A stretch of 64,000 nucleotides of DNA, taken from contig CAMTMP010000011.1 of NCBI GenBank assembly GCA_947073545.1, positions 47,468 through 111,467 on the forward strand. Direction: 5' to 3'. Made by a program: the position numbers and the translations under genes. The notes below the pieces were generated by a model that was given only the letters and a program-made list of their open reading frames with translations, was not told the DNA's origin and ran no database searches. Each line of letters starts with the position of its first letter. The first letter of the stretch is position 1. Of the stretch, positions 35,541-44,020 are shown piece after piece. This DNA is from an uncultured bacterium (GTDB lineage Bacteria; Bacillota; Clostridia; Lachnospirales; Lachnospiraceae).

Positions 35541-35663
35541 CGCGAATAAGCAGAGTCAGAAAGCGGCAGAGTCAGGATGAGTGCCAGCAGGCAAGACTGA
35601 CTATGCCGATTTATGACGAGCAACGCGAAGGAGAAATGCGAGGCATTTCGAGTCTGCTTATTC
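35541..35663 (+). repeat. Intergenic repeat family A, copy 3
   Basis: This 123-bp element runs from CGCGAATAAGCAGAGTC to GAGTCTGCTTATTC with the conserved TTATGACGAGCAACGCGAAG segment and an AAATGC...GCATTT hairpin. GCAGAGTCAGAAAGCGG occurs near its left end and again just beyond its right end (from about 35665), like a partial tandem copy. It lies directly upstream of argF. Confidence 0.75.
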
Positions 35664-35705
35664 AGCAGAGTCAGAAAGCGGACTACATAAGGAGGATATG
35701 GGATC

Positions 35706-36695
35706 ATGGACTTGAAAGGGCGCAGTTTTTTAAAACTTCTGGATTTTACACCGGAGGAAATCTTGTACATGCTGGACGTGGCGGCGGATTTGAAGGATAA
35801 GAAAAAGAAGGGAATCCCGGTGGACACGCTGCGGGGGAAAAATGTGGCGCTGATCTTTGAGAAAACCAGTACCAGAACGAGATGCTCCTTCGAGGTGGCG
35901 GCCCATGATCTCGGTCTCGGAACGACCTATCTGGACCCGTCGGGGTCCCAGATCGGCAAGAAAGAGAGCATCGCGGACACGGCGCGGGTTCTGGGGCGCA
36001 TGTACGAGGGAATCGAGTACCGCGGATACGGGCAGGAGATTGTGGAAGAGCTGGCGAAGTATGCGGGCGTGCCTGTATGGAACGGCCTGACCAACGAGTT
36101 TCACCCGACCCAGATGCTGGCAGATCTTTTGACCATAAGGGAGCATTTCGGCCGCGTGAAGGGCATTAAGCTGACTTACATGGGGGACGCCCGTTACAAC
36201 ATGGGTAATTCCCTGATGGTGGCCTGTGCCAAGATGGGGATGCACTTTACGGCCTGCACCGACAAAAAGTATTTCCCGGAGGAAGCGCTTGTGAAAACCT
36301 GTCGGGAGATCGCGAAAGAAAACGGCGGTTCCATCCGTCTGACGGAGGACGTGGCCGAGGGCGTGACGGGAGCCGACGTGGTGTACACGGATGTGTGGGT
36401 GTCCATGGGCGAGCCGGAACAGATCTGGGAGGAGAGGCTGCATGATCTTTCGCCTTATCAGGTCAACGCGAAGGCCATGGCTCTGGCAGGAAAAGATGCA
36501 GTGTTTATGCACTGTCTGCCTGCGTTTCACGACCACGAAACCAGTGTCGGCAAGGAGATCGGTGAAAAGTATGGCATGGCGGAGCTGGAAGTGACGGACG
36601 AGGTGTTTGAGTCGCCGCAGTCCATCGTGTTTGAAGAGGCGGAGAACCGGATGCATACCATCAAGGCGGTTATGGCTGTGACGCTCGCCCGCTGA
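35706..36695 (+). CDS. argF: Ornithine carbamoyltransferase
   Basis: This 329-residue enzyme makes citrulline from ornithine and carbamoyl phosphate. The carbamoyl-phosphate loop is [15 protein letters not shown] and [12 protein letters not shown] follows. The ornithine-binding region has [15 protein letters not shown], and the catalytic cysteine lies in [16 protein letters not shown] site is 10 bases upstream of the ATG. Other arginine genes are not adjacent, so biosynthetic and catabolic use cannot be separated by context. No arginine operator was recognised; the leader is occupied by repeat A copy 3. Confidence 0.94.
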   Translation: MDLKGRSFLKLLDFTPEEILYMLDVAADLKDKKKKGIPVDTLRGKNVALIFEKTSTRTRCSFEVAAHDLGLGTTYLDPSGSQIGKKESIADTARVLGRMYEGIEYRGYGQEIVEELAKYAGVPVWNGLTNEFHPTQMLADLLTIREHFGRVKGIKLTYMGDARYNMGNSLMVACAKMGMHFTACTDKKYFPEEALVKTCREIAKENGGSIRLTEDVAEGVTGADVVYTDVWVSMGEPEQIWEERLHDLSPYQVNAKAMALAGKDAVFMHCLPAFHDHETSVGKEIGEKYGMAELEVTDEVFESPQSIVFEEAENRMHTIKAVMAVTLAR

Positions 36696-36701
36696 TTATG
36701 A

Positions 36702-36720
36702 GATTCCGCAGAGCGGAATC
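36702..36720 (+). other. Perfect hairpin directly before birA
   Basis: GATTCCGC-AGA-GCGGAATC spans 36702-36720 and touches the ATG at 36721, seven bases after the argF stop. It could hide the upstream start codon of birA. No T-run is present. Confidence 0.45.
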
Positions 36721-37749
36721 ATGGGGGTAACAGATAAATCCATGAAAACAGATAAGTCCGATATTTTAACATGTCTGCGAAACAGTGCGGACTATGTGTC
36801 CGGGCAGCAGCTCTGCGACCGCCTCGGCGTTTCCCGCACGGCGGTCTGGAAAGTGATCAGCCAGTTGAGAGATGAGGGCTACCGGATCGAGTCGGTGCCA
36901 AGCCGCGGATACCGGTTGGTGGAGAGTCCGGCAGGCATGTATTCTGAGAGTGAGATTGCCAGCAGGCTTCACACGAAATGGGCGGGGAGACGGCTGCTCT
37001 TTTTTGAGTCTACCGGGTCTACGAACCCTGATGCCAAGCGGTTTGCGGAGGAAGGCGCGCCCCACGGTACGACGGTGGTGGCGGACAGACAGACCGCGGG
37101 CAGGGGACGCAGGGGCAGGTCGTGGGAATCGCCCGCGGGCAGCTCCATCTATTTTACGGTTGTGCTCAGACCAGCGTTTGCCCCGGATAAAGCATCTATG
37201 GTTACGCTGGTGACGGCGCTTTCCGTGGCGGAAGCGATTCATGAGGTGACGGGTCTGGACACGGGCATCAAATGGCCCAATGATATCGTGGTGAACGGGA
37301 AAAAGGTGGTCGGTATTCTGACGGAGATGAGCATGACGCCGGAGATGAACGAAATGCAATTTCTCGTGGCGGGTGTCGGCGTCAACGTGAATCAGGAGAG
37401 CACCGCGGAGTTTCCGGAGGAGATTCGCCAAACGGCCACTTCCCTGAAAATAGAGTCCGGCAAAGAATTTGACCGGGCGGAGCTGTTGGCACGGATTCTG
37501 GCGGGATTTGAGGCTGACTATGAGATTTTTGAGAAGGAACTTACGCTGTCCGCGTTGAAGGAGCGCTATGAGGCGCGCCTGGTCGGCAGAAACGCAGCCG
37601 TGCGCGTATTGGACCCGGCGGGAGAGTATACCGGCATTTCGCGGGGCATTACCGATACGGGGGAACTGGTCGTGGAGAAGGAGACGGGGGAAACTGTGTT
37701 TGTCTATGCGGGGGAAGTGTCAGTCAGGGGGCTTTACGGTTACGTTTAA
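36721..37749 (+). CDS. birA: Bifunctional biotin ligase / biotin operon repressor
   Basis: This 342-residue protein has an N-terminal winged helix (about 10-65, with LCDRLGVSRTAVWKVISQLR) and a biotin-protein ligase domain (about 80-265). The biotinyl-AMP loop is in GRGRRGRSWESPAGSSIYFT, and KWPNDIVVNGKKVVGILTE is present. A small C-terminal SH3-like domain follows (about 285-340). It attaches biotin to carboxylase subunits and can repress biotin genes. ATG 36721 is listed; ATG 36742 gives a start closer to homologues, and neither has a good ribosome site. It heads a conserved-looking housekeeping cluster (DUF6145, dusB, greA, lysS). Confidence 0.92.
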   Translation: MGVTDKSMKTDKSDILTCLRNSADYVSGQQLCDRLGVSRTAVWKVISQLRDEGYRIESVPSRGYRLVESPAGMYSESEIASRLHTKWAGRRLLFFESTGSTNPDAKRFAEEGAPHGTTVVADRQTAGRGRRGRSWESPAGSSIYFTVVLRPAFAPDKASMVTLVTALSVAEAIHEVTGLDTGIKWPNDIVVNGKKVVGILTEMSMTPEMNEMQFLVAGVGVNVNQESTAEFPEEIRQTATSLKIESGKEFDRAELLARILAGFEADYEIFEKELTLSALKERYEARLVGRNAAVRVLDPAGEYTGISRGITDTGELVVEKETGETVFVYAGEVSVRGLYGYV

Positions 37750-37803
37750 TGTCATGACATATGTGTCGTTTCCTAGCGGCAGAAGGGCAGTGGGAGCAGA
37801 CGG

Positions 37804-38151
37804 ATGGTAAAAGAGGATAAAAGAATCGTGCTCTGCGGCGCGAACGCTTACGAGCAGAAATATTATTTTAATGAGAAATTTGATAAGATTCCGCAGTCGA
37901 TCAAGGACGAGCTGCATATTATCTGCGTGCTTTTCACGGAGGAGGTTGGCGGCATCTTCACGATAGTTTTTGAGGAGGACGGCAGCATTTCCCTAGAGAC
38001 GGACGCGGAGGAGGACGATCTGCTCTACGACGAGATCAGCAGCGGCCTTCTGGTGGGAGAAATCCGCAGGAACAGGCAGGAGATGTTAGAGTCCCTGCAA
38101 CTGTACTACCGGGTGTTTATCCTCCATGAGCCGATACCGGAATCGGACTGA
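37804..38151 (+). CDS. DUF6145 family protein
   Basis: This 115-residue acidic cytoplasmic protein matches the DUF6145 family of Lachnospiraceae as I recall it. It begins RIVLCGANAYEQKYYFNEKF, then has IPQSIKDELHIICVLFTEEV and a C-terminal helix GEIRRNRQEMLESLQLYYRV. No catalytic motif, membrane segment or metal site is evident. The gene lies 54 bp after birA and is probably cotranscribed with it. A hairpin terminator follows its stop. Function is unknown. Confidence 0.75.
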   Translation: MVKEDKRIVLCGANAYEQKYYFNEKFDKIPQSIKDELHIICVLFTEEVGGIFTIVFEEDGSISLETDAEEDDLLYDEISSGLLVGEIRRNRQEMLESLQLYYRVFILHEPIPESD

Positions 38152-38174
38152 CGGCAAAACGGCCGTCTGTTTGT
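38150..38174 (+). terminator. Terminator after the DUF6145 gene
   Basis: GACGGC (38150-38155) and GCCGTC (38162-38167) enclose an AAAACG loop, followed by TGTTTGT. The stem starts within the stop codon region. Confidence 0.55.
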
Positions 38175-38217
38175 ATCACGGTTTATGAATCAGACAGGAA
38201 AGATTGGTGTGAAAGGT

Positions 38218-39189
38218 ATGGGGCATTTATTGAAACCGCTGGCAATCGGCGGCGTTACTCTGAAAAACAATCTCATACTGGCTCCCATGGCAGGCGTGAC
38301 GGACCTGCCATTTCGTTTGTTGTGCAGCGAACAGGGGGCGGGACTTTGCGGGATGGAGATGGTGAGCGCAAAGGCGGTCATGTACAACAATAAAAATACG
38401 GAGGGCCTGCTTGCGATTCATCCGCAGGAAGGGCAGGTTTCCCTGCAGTTGTTCGGTTCGGACCCGAAGATCGTAAGCGAGATGGCGAAACGGCTCGAGG
38501 AGCGTCCCTTTGCCGTGCTGGATATCAACATGGGCTGTCCTGTGCCGAAGATCGTGAACAACGGGGAAGGGTCTGCGCTGATGCGGGAACCGGAGCTGGC
38601 GGGCAGGATCATAGCGGCCACGGCAAAGGCCATAAAGAAGCCTGTGACGGTGAAAATACGCAAAGGGTTTGACCCAGATCACGTCAACGCGGTAGAATTT
38701 GCGAAGATTGCGGAGGATGCGGGAGCGGCGGCGGTGGCCGTGCATGGCAGAACGAGAGAACAGTATTACAGCGGAGAAGCGGACTGGGAGATCATAGCCA
38801 AGGTGAAGGAGGCGGTTTCCATTCCCGTGATCGGAAACGGGGATGTGACGGACGAAAAGAGTGCAGCGCGACTGCTTTTGGAGACGGGATGCGACGGTGT
38901 GATGATCGGCCGCGCCGCCAGAGGCAACCCGTGGCTGTTCGGACAGACAGCCGCTTACCTGAAAGAAGGGCAAACGCTGCCCCCGCCCTCCATGGAAGAG
39001 AAGAAGGAAATGATTTTGCGCCATGCCGCCCTTCAAATGGAAACAAAGGGAGAGTATATCGGTGTCCGGGAAATGCGTAAGCATCTGTCATGGTATACGG
39101 CGGGACTGCCCGGTTCCGCCAGACTCAGAGGGATTGTGAATCAGGCGGAAACCTTTGAGGAGATAAAAAAGTTGGTGGAATCCATGTGA
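38218..39189 (+). CDS. dusB: tRNA dihydrouridine synthase (DusB type)
   Basis: This 323-residue flavoprotein reduces uridines in the tRNA D-loop with NADPH. The TIM-barrel FMN site starts LILAPMAGVTDLPFRLLCSE. It is followed by DINMGCPVPKIVNNGEGSAL, whose cysteine is the catalytic proton donor. Then come VKIRKGFDPDHVNAVEFA, VHGRTREQYYSGEADWE and IGNGDVTDEKSA. The C-terminal helical RNA-binding domain is short but complete. The start is ambiguous: ATG 38218 fits the family length, while ATG 38185 adds 11 residues, and neither has a clear ribosome site. It belongs to the birA-greA-lysS neighbourhood. Confidence 0.92.
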   Translation: MGHLLKPLAIGGVTLKNNLILAPMAGVTDLPFRLLCSEQGAGLCGMEMVSAKAVMYNNKNTEGLLAIHPQEGQVSLQLFGSDPKIVSEMAKRLEERPFAVLDINMGCPVPKIVNNGEGSALMREPELAGRIIAATAKAIKKPVTVKIRKGFDPDHVNAVEFAKIAEDAGAAAVAVHGRTREQYYSGEADWEIIAKVKEAVSIPVIGNGDVTDEKSAARLLLETGCDGVMIGRAARGNPWLFGQTAAYLKEGQTLPPPSMEEKKEMILRHAALQMETKGEYIGVREMRKHLSWYTAGLPGSARLRGIVNQAETFEEIKKLVESM

Positions 39190-39286
39190 ACGGGCGCAAC
39201 GGCTGAGCGGCGGAAATTTATCTGCATGTCTGAAAGGCCAAAGACATATACTGTGTCAGAAAAGATACCGGCACAGGAGAAAATCA

Positions 39287-40150
39287 ATGGAAACGGAGAG
39301 CATTGTCTACTTTCATCCCATGCAGGATATGCATAAAATAACCGCAGCCAAGAGACACTGGTGGGAGGACGCAGCGCTTCCGAGAAAGGTTTTGCGGGCG
39401 GAGGATGCGGGTGGTTTTTTTGTGCCCGTGGACTGTCAGGTTCCGTGTTTCTACTATAAAAAGAGAACCTGGCCCAAGGAGGTCTTGCAGGAAGCGATGG
39501 AGCATGTGATGCACGGCGCCCCGGGACTGGCGGACGCCTTTCTCCACCCACAAATAATGACACTGTTGTCAGAAGAATGGAGAGCGCGCTGGGAGCCCCG
39601 GCGGGAGACAGTGGAGAGACTGGCTGCCGGTATGCTTGCCGCCTGCGCCGCCGACTGCCTGTTTCGAAGGGGTATGGTAACTGTGCTTCTTGGCAGGCCG
39701 GAGGATACGGATTGGCAGATGGAAATGACGAGAAAACTTCTTACGCCCTATCTGCCGAGAATTAACAGCCTGATCTTCTACTATGAGGAGGTGGAAGGGA
39801 CGGATATCTGGGAGGAGACGGCGGATGAGCTGGAGGCGTACGGATATGAATACGGGCTTGTACCCGGCATGAAGCCTTATATGGGTTCGGAGGAGGGATT
39901 TCGCTGCGGCAGGGAAAGGTGTGGCGGGGTGATCTTAGACTATGCGGATATGCCAAGATATCCCAGAGTGGAACGGGAGGGACAGACGGTCTACGCAGAT
40001 TTGTATTCCCACCCGGAAAAGGAGCGAAACTGCGCCGGAAAAAACGGGCGGATTCTCTATATATCGCTTCTCAAATATCTTGACACTGTAGTGAAAAATG
40101 GGTATTATAAAAAAATATACGCGACAGCAATGAGCAGTACGCAGACGTAA
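39287..40150 (+). CDS. Hypothetical protein between dusB and greA
   Basis: This 287-residue soluble protein is not recognised. It has many aromatic residues (for example WWEDAALP, FYYKKRTWPKE), a central FRRGMVTVLLGRPEDTDW segment resembling a beta strand and loop, and YEYGLVPGMKPYMG. A run with RCGRERCGGVILDYADMP follows, where two cysteines four apart might bind metal. No signal peptide or membrane segment is seen. The ribosome site is good (AGGAGAAAATCA). The last nine or so codons, ending IYATAMSSTQT, lie inside repeat family C, so the native C-terminus seems to have been replaced or extended by repeat sequence. Function is unknown. Confidence 0.75.
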   Translation: METESIVYFHPMQDMHKITAAKRHWWEDAALPRKVLRAEDAGGFFVPVDCQVPCFYYKKRTWPKEVLQEAMEHVMHGAPGLADAFLHPQIMTLLSEEWRARWEPRRETVERLAAGMLAACAADCLFRRGMVTVLLGRPEDTDWQMEMTRKLLTPYLPRINSLIFYYEEVEGTDIWEETADELEAYGYEYGLVPGMKPYMGSEEGFRCGRERCGGVILDYADMPRYPRVEREGQTVYADLYSHPEKERNCAGKNGRILYISLLKYLDTVVKNGYYKKIYATAMSSTQT

Positions 40151-40298
40151 GATGGAAAAATGGCAGTTTACTGACATTTTTTTCGGATTGCGGATGCACA
40201 GGGGTGCTAAGCGCCAGTGGGGCTTGTTCAGCACGGACCGAAGCGGAGCTGAGACAGCCCGCGAGCGAGATGAAGCGAAGCGGAATCGAGCTGCACTG
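40118..40298 (+). repeat. Intergenic repeat family C, copy 2
   Basis: This copy shares with 14940-15076 the 5' block TACGCGA..GCAATGAGCAGT and the 3' block GAGCGAGATGAAGCGAAGCG followed by AATCGAGCTGCACTG. The 180-bp copy starts inside the preceding coding sequence, provides its stop codon, and ends about 40 bp before greA. Confidence 0.65.
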
Positions 40299-40335
40299 TG
40301 ATAGTAATATATTGTAGGAAAGGAAGAGTTTTACC

Positions 40336-40818
40336 ATGCAGGAGAAAAAGAATATTTTAACTTATGAGGGCTTGCGCAGGTACGAGGAGGAGTTACATGA
40401 CTTAAAGGTCGTAAAGCGTAAGGAAGTGGCCCAGAAAATCAAAGAGGCCAGAGAGCAGGGCGATCTCTCCGAGAACGCAGAGTACGACGCAGCCAAGGAT
40501 GAGCAGCGCGACATCGAAGCGAGGATTGAAGAGCTTGAAAAAATCCTGAAAAATGCCGAGGTTGTGGTGGAGGATGAGGTAGATCTCGACAAGATCAATA
40601 TTGGCTGTCAGGTGAAAATACTGGATGTGGAGTTCAATGAAGAATTAGAGTACAAGATCGTAGGCTCTACCGAGGCGAACAGCCTGAAGGGAAAAATTTC
40701 CAACGAGTCCCCCGTGGGCAGGGCGCTGATTGGAAGCAAGGTCGGTGATACGGTAGAGGTGGAAACACAGGCGGGTGTCATTCAGTATAAGGTGTTGGAG
40801 ATACAGAGGTCTAATTAA
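40336..40818 (+). CDS. greA: Transcription elongation factor GreA
   Basis: This 160-residue protein rescues backtracked RNA polymerase by stimulating transcript cleavage. The N-terminal coiled coil (about 10-80) carries the tip signature [20 protein letters not shown], where the acidic residues reach the polymerase active site. The C-terminal FKBP-like domain has [20 protein letters not shown]. Length is typical. It precedes lysS by 42 bp, a conserved pairing in many Firmicutes. The ribosome site GGAAAGGAAG lies a little far (10-12 bases) from the ATG. Confidence 0.95.
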   Translation: MQEKKNILTYEGLRRYEEELHDLKVVKRKEVAQKIKEAREQGDLSENAEYDAAKDEQRDIEARIEELEKILKNAEVVVEDEVDLDKINIGCQVKILDVEFNEELEYKIVGSTEANSLKGKISNESPVGRALIGSKVGDTVEVETQAGVIQYKVLEIQRSN

Positions 40819-40860
40819 ACAAGCGCAGACACAGTCAGGTCTAGGAGAAAGGGCAGCATT

Positions 40861-42990
40861 ATGGCGGATACACAGAATAAGCAGCAGGAACAGGATATCA
40901 ACCAGCTTTTGAAGGTGCGCAGAGAGAAACTGGCGGCTCTGCAGGAGGCGGGCAAAGATCCTTTTCAGATTACAAAATATGACGCAACTCACCATAGTCA
41001 GGAAATCACGGATCATTTTGACACGATGGAAGGAAGTGACGTGTCCATCGCCGGGCGTGTTATGAGCAAGCGCGTTATGGGTAAGGCGTCCTTCTGCAAC
41101 GTGCAGGACCTACAGGGGGACATTCAGGTCTATGTGGCGAGAGACAGCGTGGGCGAGGAATCTTACGCCGATTTCAAAAAATATGACGTGGGTGACATAG
41201 TTGGCGTTGAGGGCCAGGTATTTAAGACCAAAACCGGCGAGATTTCCGTACATGCGTCCAAAGTGACACTGCTGTCAAAAAGTTTACAGATTCTTCCGGA
41301 GAAGTATCATGGTCTGGTAAATACGGATATCCGTTACAGGCAGAGATACACGGATCTGATTATGAACGCGGACGTGAAAAAGACTTTCGTCATGCGCTCC
41401 AAGATCATCAGCGCCATCAGACGTTATCTGGACGGACAAGGATTTTTGGAGGTGGAGACGCCCATGCTCGTGTCCAATGCGGGCGGCGCGGCGGCAAGAC
41501 CTTTCGAGACCCATTACAATGCCCTTGACGAGGATGTGAAACTGCGCATTTCTCTGGAATTATATTTGAAGCGGCTGATCGTGGGCGGCATGGAGAGAGT
41601 CTATGAGATCGGGCGGGTTTTCCGCAACGAGGGACTTGATGCCAGACATAACCCGGAGTTTACACTGATGGAGCTGTATCAGGCTTACACCGATTACAAC
41701 GGGATGATGGATCTGACCGAGAACATGTTCCGCCATGTGGCAAAGGAAGTCTGCGGCACCACCACCGTGCCCTACGGGGACGTGGAGATTGATCTGGGCA
41801 AACCCTTTGAACGGATCACCATGGTGGAGGCCGTGAAGAAATATACGGGCGTCGATTTCGACGAAGTGCCTGACACCGCGGCGGCAAAGAAGATCGCGGA
41901 AGAGAAAGGCGTACACTATGAGGAACGCCATACGAAGGGCGATATCATCAATCTCTTTTTCGAGGAGTTCGTGGAGGAGCATCTGGTGCAGCCCACCTTC
42001 GTCATGGATCATCCCGTGGAGATTTCTCCCCTCACCAAGAGAAAGCCGGACAAGCCGGACTATGTGGAGCGGTTTGAGCTGTTTATCACGGCGAGGGAGA
42101 TGTGCAATGCTTATTCCGAGTTAAACGATCCCATTGACCAGAGGGAACGTTTCAGAGCGCAGGAGGCAGCCCTTGCGGCGGGTGACGAGGAAGCGAACAC
42201 GACGGACGAAGATTTCATGAACGCGCTGGAGATAGGTATGCCCCCCACGGGCGGCATCGGGTACGGCATCGACAGACTGGTGATGCTGCTGACCAATTCT
42301 CCCGCGATCCGTGACGTTCTGCTTTTCCCGACGATGAAAAGTTTGGACAAAAAGCCTTCCGATACGGCCAAGCCCGCGAAGAAGCAGGCGGCCGGAGAGG
42401 CGAAGAAGAGCCGTGTGACCCGCGACCAGGCGTTGGCGCTTTTGAGAGAATACAACAAGGAGCCGTTCCATATCCAGCACGCGCTGACCGTGGAAGGCGT
42501 GATGCGCTGGTACGCGAGAGAGCTGGGATACGGGGAGGAAGAAGAGTTCTGGGGCATTACCGGACTTTTGCACGATATCGATTTCGAGCTTTATCCCGAC
42601 GAGCACTGCAAGAAAGCGCCGGAGCTTCTGCGTCAGGGCGGCGTGGGCGAGGACATGATCTATGCGGTCTGCTCCCACGGCTTTGGGCTTTGCAGCGAGG
42701 AGGAGCCGAAACTTGAGATGGAGAAGGTGCTCTTTGCGGCCGACGAGCTGACAGGGCTGATCTGGTCCTGCGCGCTGATGCGCCCGTCCAAGAGCACGAC
42801 GGACATGGAAGTCAAGAGCCTGAAAAAGAAGTTTAAGGACAAGAAGTTTGCGGCGGGCTGTTCCAGAGAAGTCATTGCGCAGGGCGCGGAGATGCTAGGC
42901 TGGGAGCTGGACGACCTGTTCGATAAGACCATACAGGCCATGAGAAGCTGTGAGGCTGACGTGGCTGCAGCGATGGAAAAAATAGGATGA
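40861..42990 (+). CDS. lysS: Lysyl-tRNA synthetase (class II) fused to an HD phosphohydrolase-like domain
   Basis: This 709-residue protein has, first, a standard LysRS: an OB-fold anticodon domain (about 60-150) and a class II core. Motif 2 is RVFRNEGLDARHNPEFTLME and motif 3 is PTGGIGYGIDRLVMLLTNSP. After a Lys/Ala-rich linker (about 497-517) comes an extra domain of about 190 residues. Its HD-type metal residues are His540 (HALTVE), His571-Asp572 (LLHDID), His606 (CSHGFG) and Asp628 (AADELTG), all present. Ordinary LysRS is about 490-500 residues. I recall similar fusions in Lachnospiraceae but no described role for the HD part; hydrolysis of a nucleotide or dinucleotide (such as Ap4A made by LysRS) would be a guess. 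Confidence 0.93.
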   Translation: MADTQNKQQEQDINQLLKVRREKLAALQEAGKDPFQITKYDATHHSQEITDHFDTMEGSDVSIAGRVMSKRVMGKASFCNVQDLQGDIQVYVARDSVGEESYADFKKYDVGDIVGVEGQVFKTKTGEISVHASKVTLLSKSLQILPEKYHGLVNTDIRYRQRYTDLIMNADVKKTFVMRSKIISAIRRYLDGQGFLEVETPMLVSNAGGAAARPFETHYNALDEDVKLRISLELYLKRLIVGGMERVYEIGRVFRNEGLDARHNPEFTLMELYQAYTDYNGMMDLTENMFRHVAKEVCGTTTVPYGDVEIDLGKPFERITMVEAVKKYTGVDFDEVPDTAAAKKIAEEKGVHYEERHTKGDIINLFFEEFVEEHLVQPTFVMDHPVEISPLTKRKPDKPDYVERFELFITAREMCNAYSELNDPIDQRERFRAQEAALAAGDEEANTTDEDFMNALEIGMPPTGGIGYGIDRLVMLLTNSPAIRDVLLFPTMKSLDKKPSDTAKPAKKQAAGEAKKSRVTRDQALALLREYNKEPFHIQHALTVEGVMRWYARELGYGEEEEFWGITGLLHDIDFELYPDEHCKKAPELLRQGGVGEDMIYAVCSHGFGLCSEEEPKLEMEKVLFAADELTGLIWSCALMRPSKSTTDMEVKSLKKKFKDKKFAAGCSREVIAQGAEMLGWELDDLFDKTIQAMRSCEADVAAAMEKIG

Positions 42991-42994
42991 TACA

Positions 42995-43034
42995 AGCGGC
43001 GGTGAACCCACGAAAGTGGATGTTGACCGCCGCT
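42995..43034 (+). terminator. Hairpin after lysS, possible terminator
   Basis: AGCGGCGGT (42995-43003) pairs perfectly with ACCGCCGCT (43026-43034), with an inner CCAC-GAAA-GTGG hairpin. The tail is only weakly T-rich. Confidence 0.55.
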
Positions 43035-43043
43035 TTGCCGCTG

Positions 43044-43072
43044 TTGCAATTTTCGTTCTGCTGTTATATGAT
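43044..43072 (+). promoter_or_regulatory. Candidate promoter of the sortase gene
   Basis: TTGCAA (43044-43049) and TATGAT (43067-43072) are 17 bp apart. Confidence 0.45.
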
Positions 43073-43110
43073 CACAGTATCAAAAAAGATCGACGGAGCA
43101 GAATTCATTT

Positions 43111-43977
43111 ATGAAAAGAAGAAAGATAATCAGGTTTTTCCGACGCCTTGCTCTGGCTGTATTTGTGATATGCCTGTTTGTGATTGCCGGAACGCATGTC
43201 CGGTCTCTGCGGCACAGGGCGCAGCAGGACAATTTAAAAGCAATGACGGAAACCAAACAGGCGGGAGTCTCCGCGGAAAACAACGGCGTGCCGGATAAAA
43301 GGAAAGACAGCGCAAAGCAGACGGAAAACGCCGGGGATCAGGAGGAGACGCACTACAGTGTCAGTGCATCGGCGATTCCGAAGGAAGACATGGCGGAACC
43401 GGTTATGCTTGATAAATACACGGAACTGTACGAGGAAAACAATGACCTTGTGGGCTGGCTGTCTATTGCGGATATGAAAATTGATTATCCCGTCATGAAA
43501 CACGAGGATGACGAGTATTATCTGCACCGTGATTTTCATGGAAAGGAGAGCAAGTATGGCTGCCTTTACGTGAGAGACAAGGCTGACCTAAATGACGGAA
43601 CCAACTTTGTCATATACGGGCACAATATGAAGGACGGTTCCATGTTCGGGGATCTTGACTTGTATCTGGACGAGAGCTTTTACAGAGAGCACGCCGTCCT
43701 TTCCTTTGATACGCTCTATGACGAGCGCGTCTATGAGATCGTCGCTGTGTTCCGCTCGCAGGTTTATGAGGAGGAAGACGACGCATTCAAGTATTATCGG
43801 TTTTATCAGGCTGACACACCGGAAGAATTTGAAGATTTTTATGAGAATATCAAAGCGCTCTCACTGTACGACACGGGCGTGGAGGCACAGTTTGGCGATA
43901 CGTTTCTGACCCTTTCTACCTGCGCCTATCACGTAAAGGACGGGCGGCTTGTGGTGGTGGCGAAGCGCGTGGAATGA
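43111..43977 (+). CDS. srtB: Class B sortase
   Basis: This 288-residue membrane-anchored transpeptidase links surface proteins to the cell wall or to each other. It has an N-terminal membrane helix (about 10-30) and a disordered Lys/Glu-rich spacer (about 35-90). The sortase barrel shows NNDLVGWLSIADMKIDYPVM and the catalytic residues His171 (YGHNMKDGS), Cys271 (LSTCAYHV) and an arginine near the end (VVVAKR). The DGSMFGDLDLYLD region and the HVKDGRLVVVAK ending are typical of class B. No sorting-signal protein is encoded next to it, so its substrate must be elsewhere. Confidence 0.92.
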   Translation: MKRRKIIRFFRRLALAVFVICLFVIAGTHVRSLRHRAQQDNLKAMTETKQAGVSAENNGVPDKRKDSAKQTENAGDQEETHYSVSASAIPKEDMAEPVMLDKYTELYEENNDLVGWLSIADMKIDYPVMKHEDDEYYLHRDFHGKESKYGCLYVRDKADLNDGTNFVIYGHNMKDGSMFGDLDLYLDESFYREHAVLSFDTLYDERVYEIVAVFRSQVYEEEDDAFKYYRFYQADTPEEFEDFYENIKALSLYDTGVEAQFGDTFLTLSTCAYHVKDGRLVVVAKRVE

Positions 43978-44020
43978 GACGGCATAAAACAGCCATGTGA
44001 CGCTGCTTTGTGCCGGGGAT

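Noticed and set aside
38150..38185. ATG 38185 as the dusB start
   Set aside because: It leaves only about ten bases after a terminator-like hairpin and adds residues not expected in the family; ATG 38218 gives the normal length, though certainty is limited.
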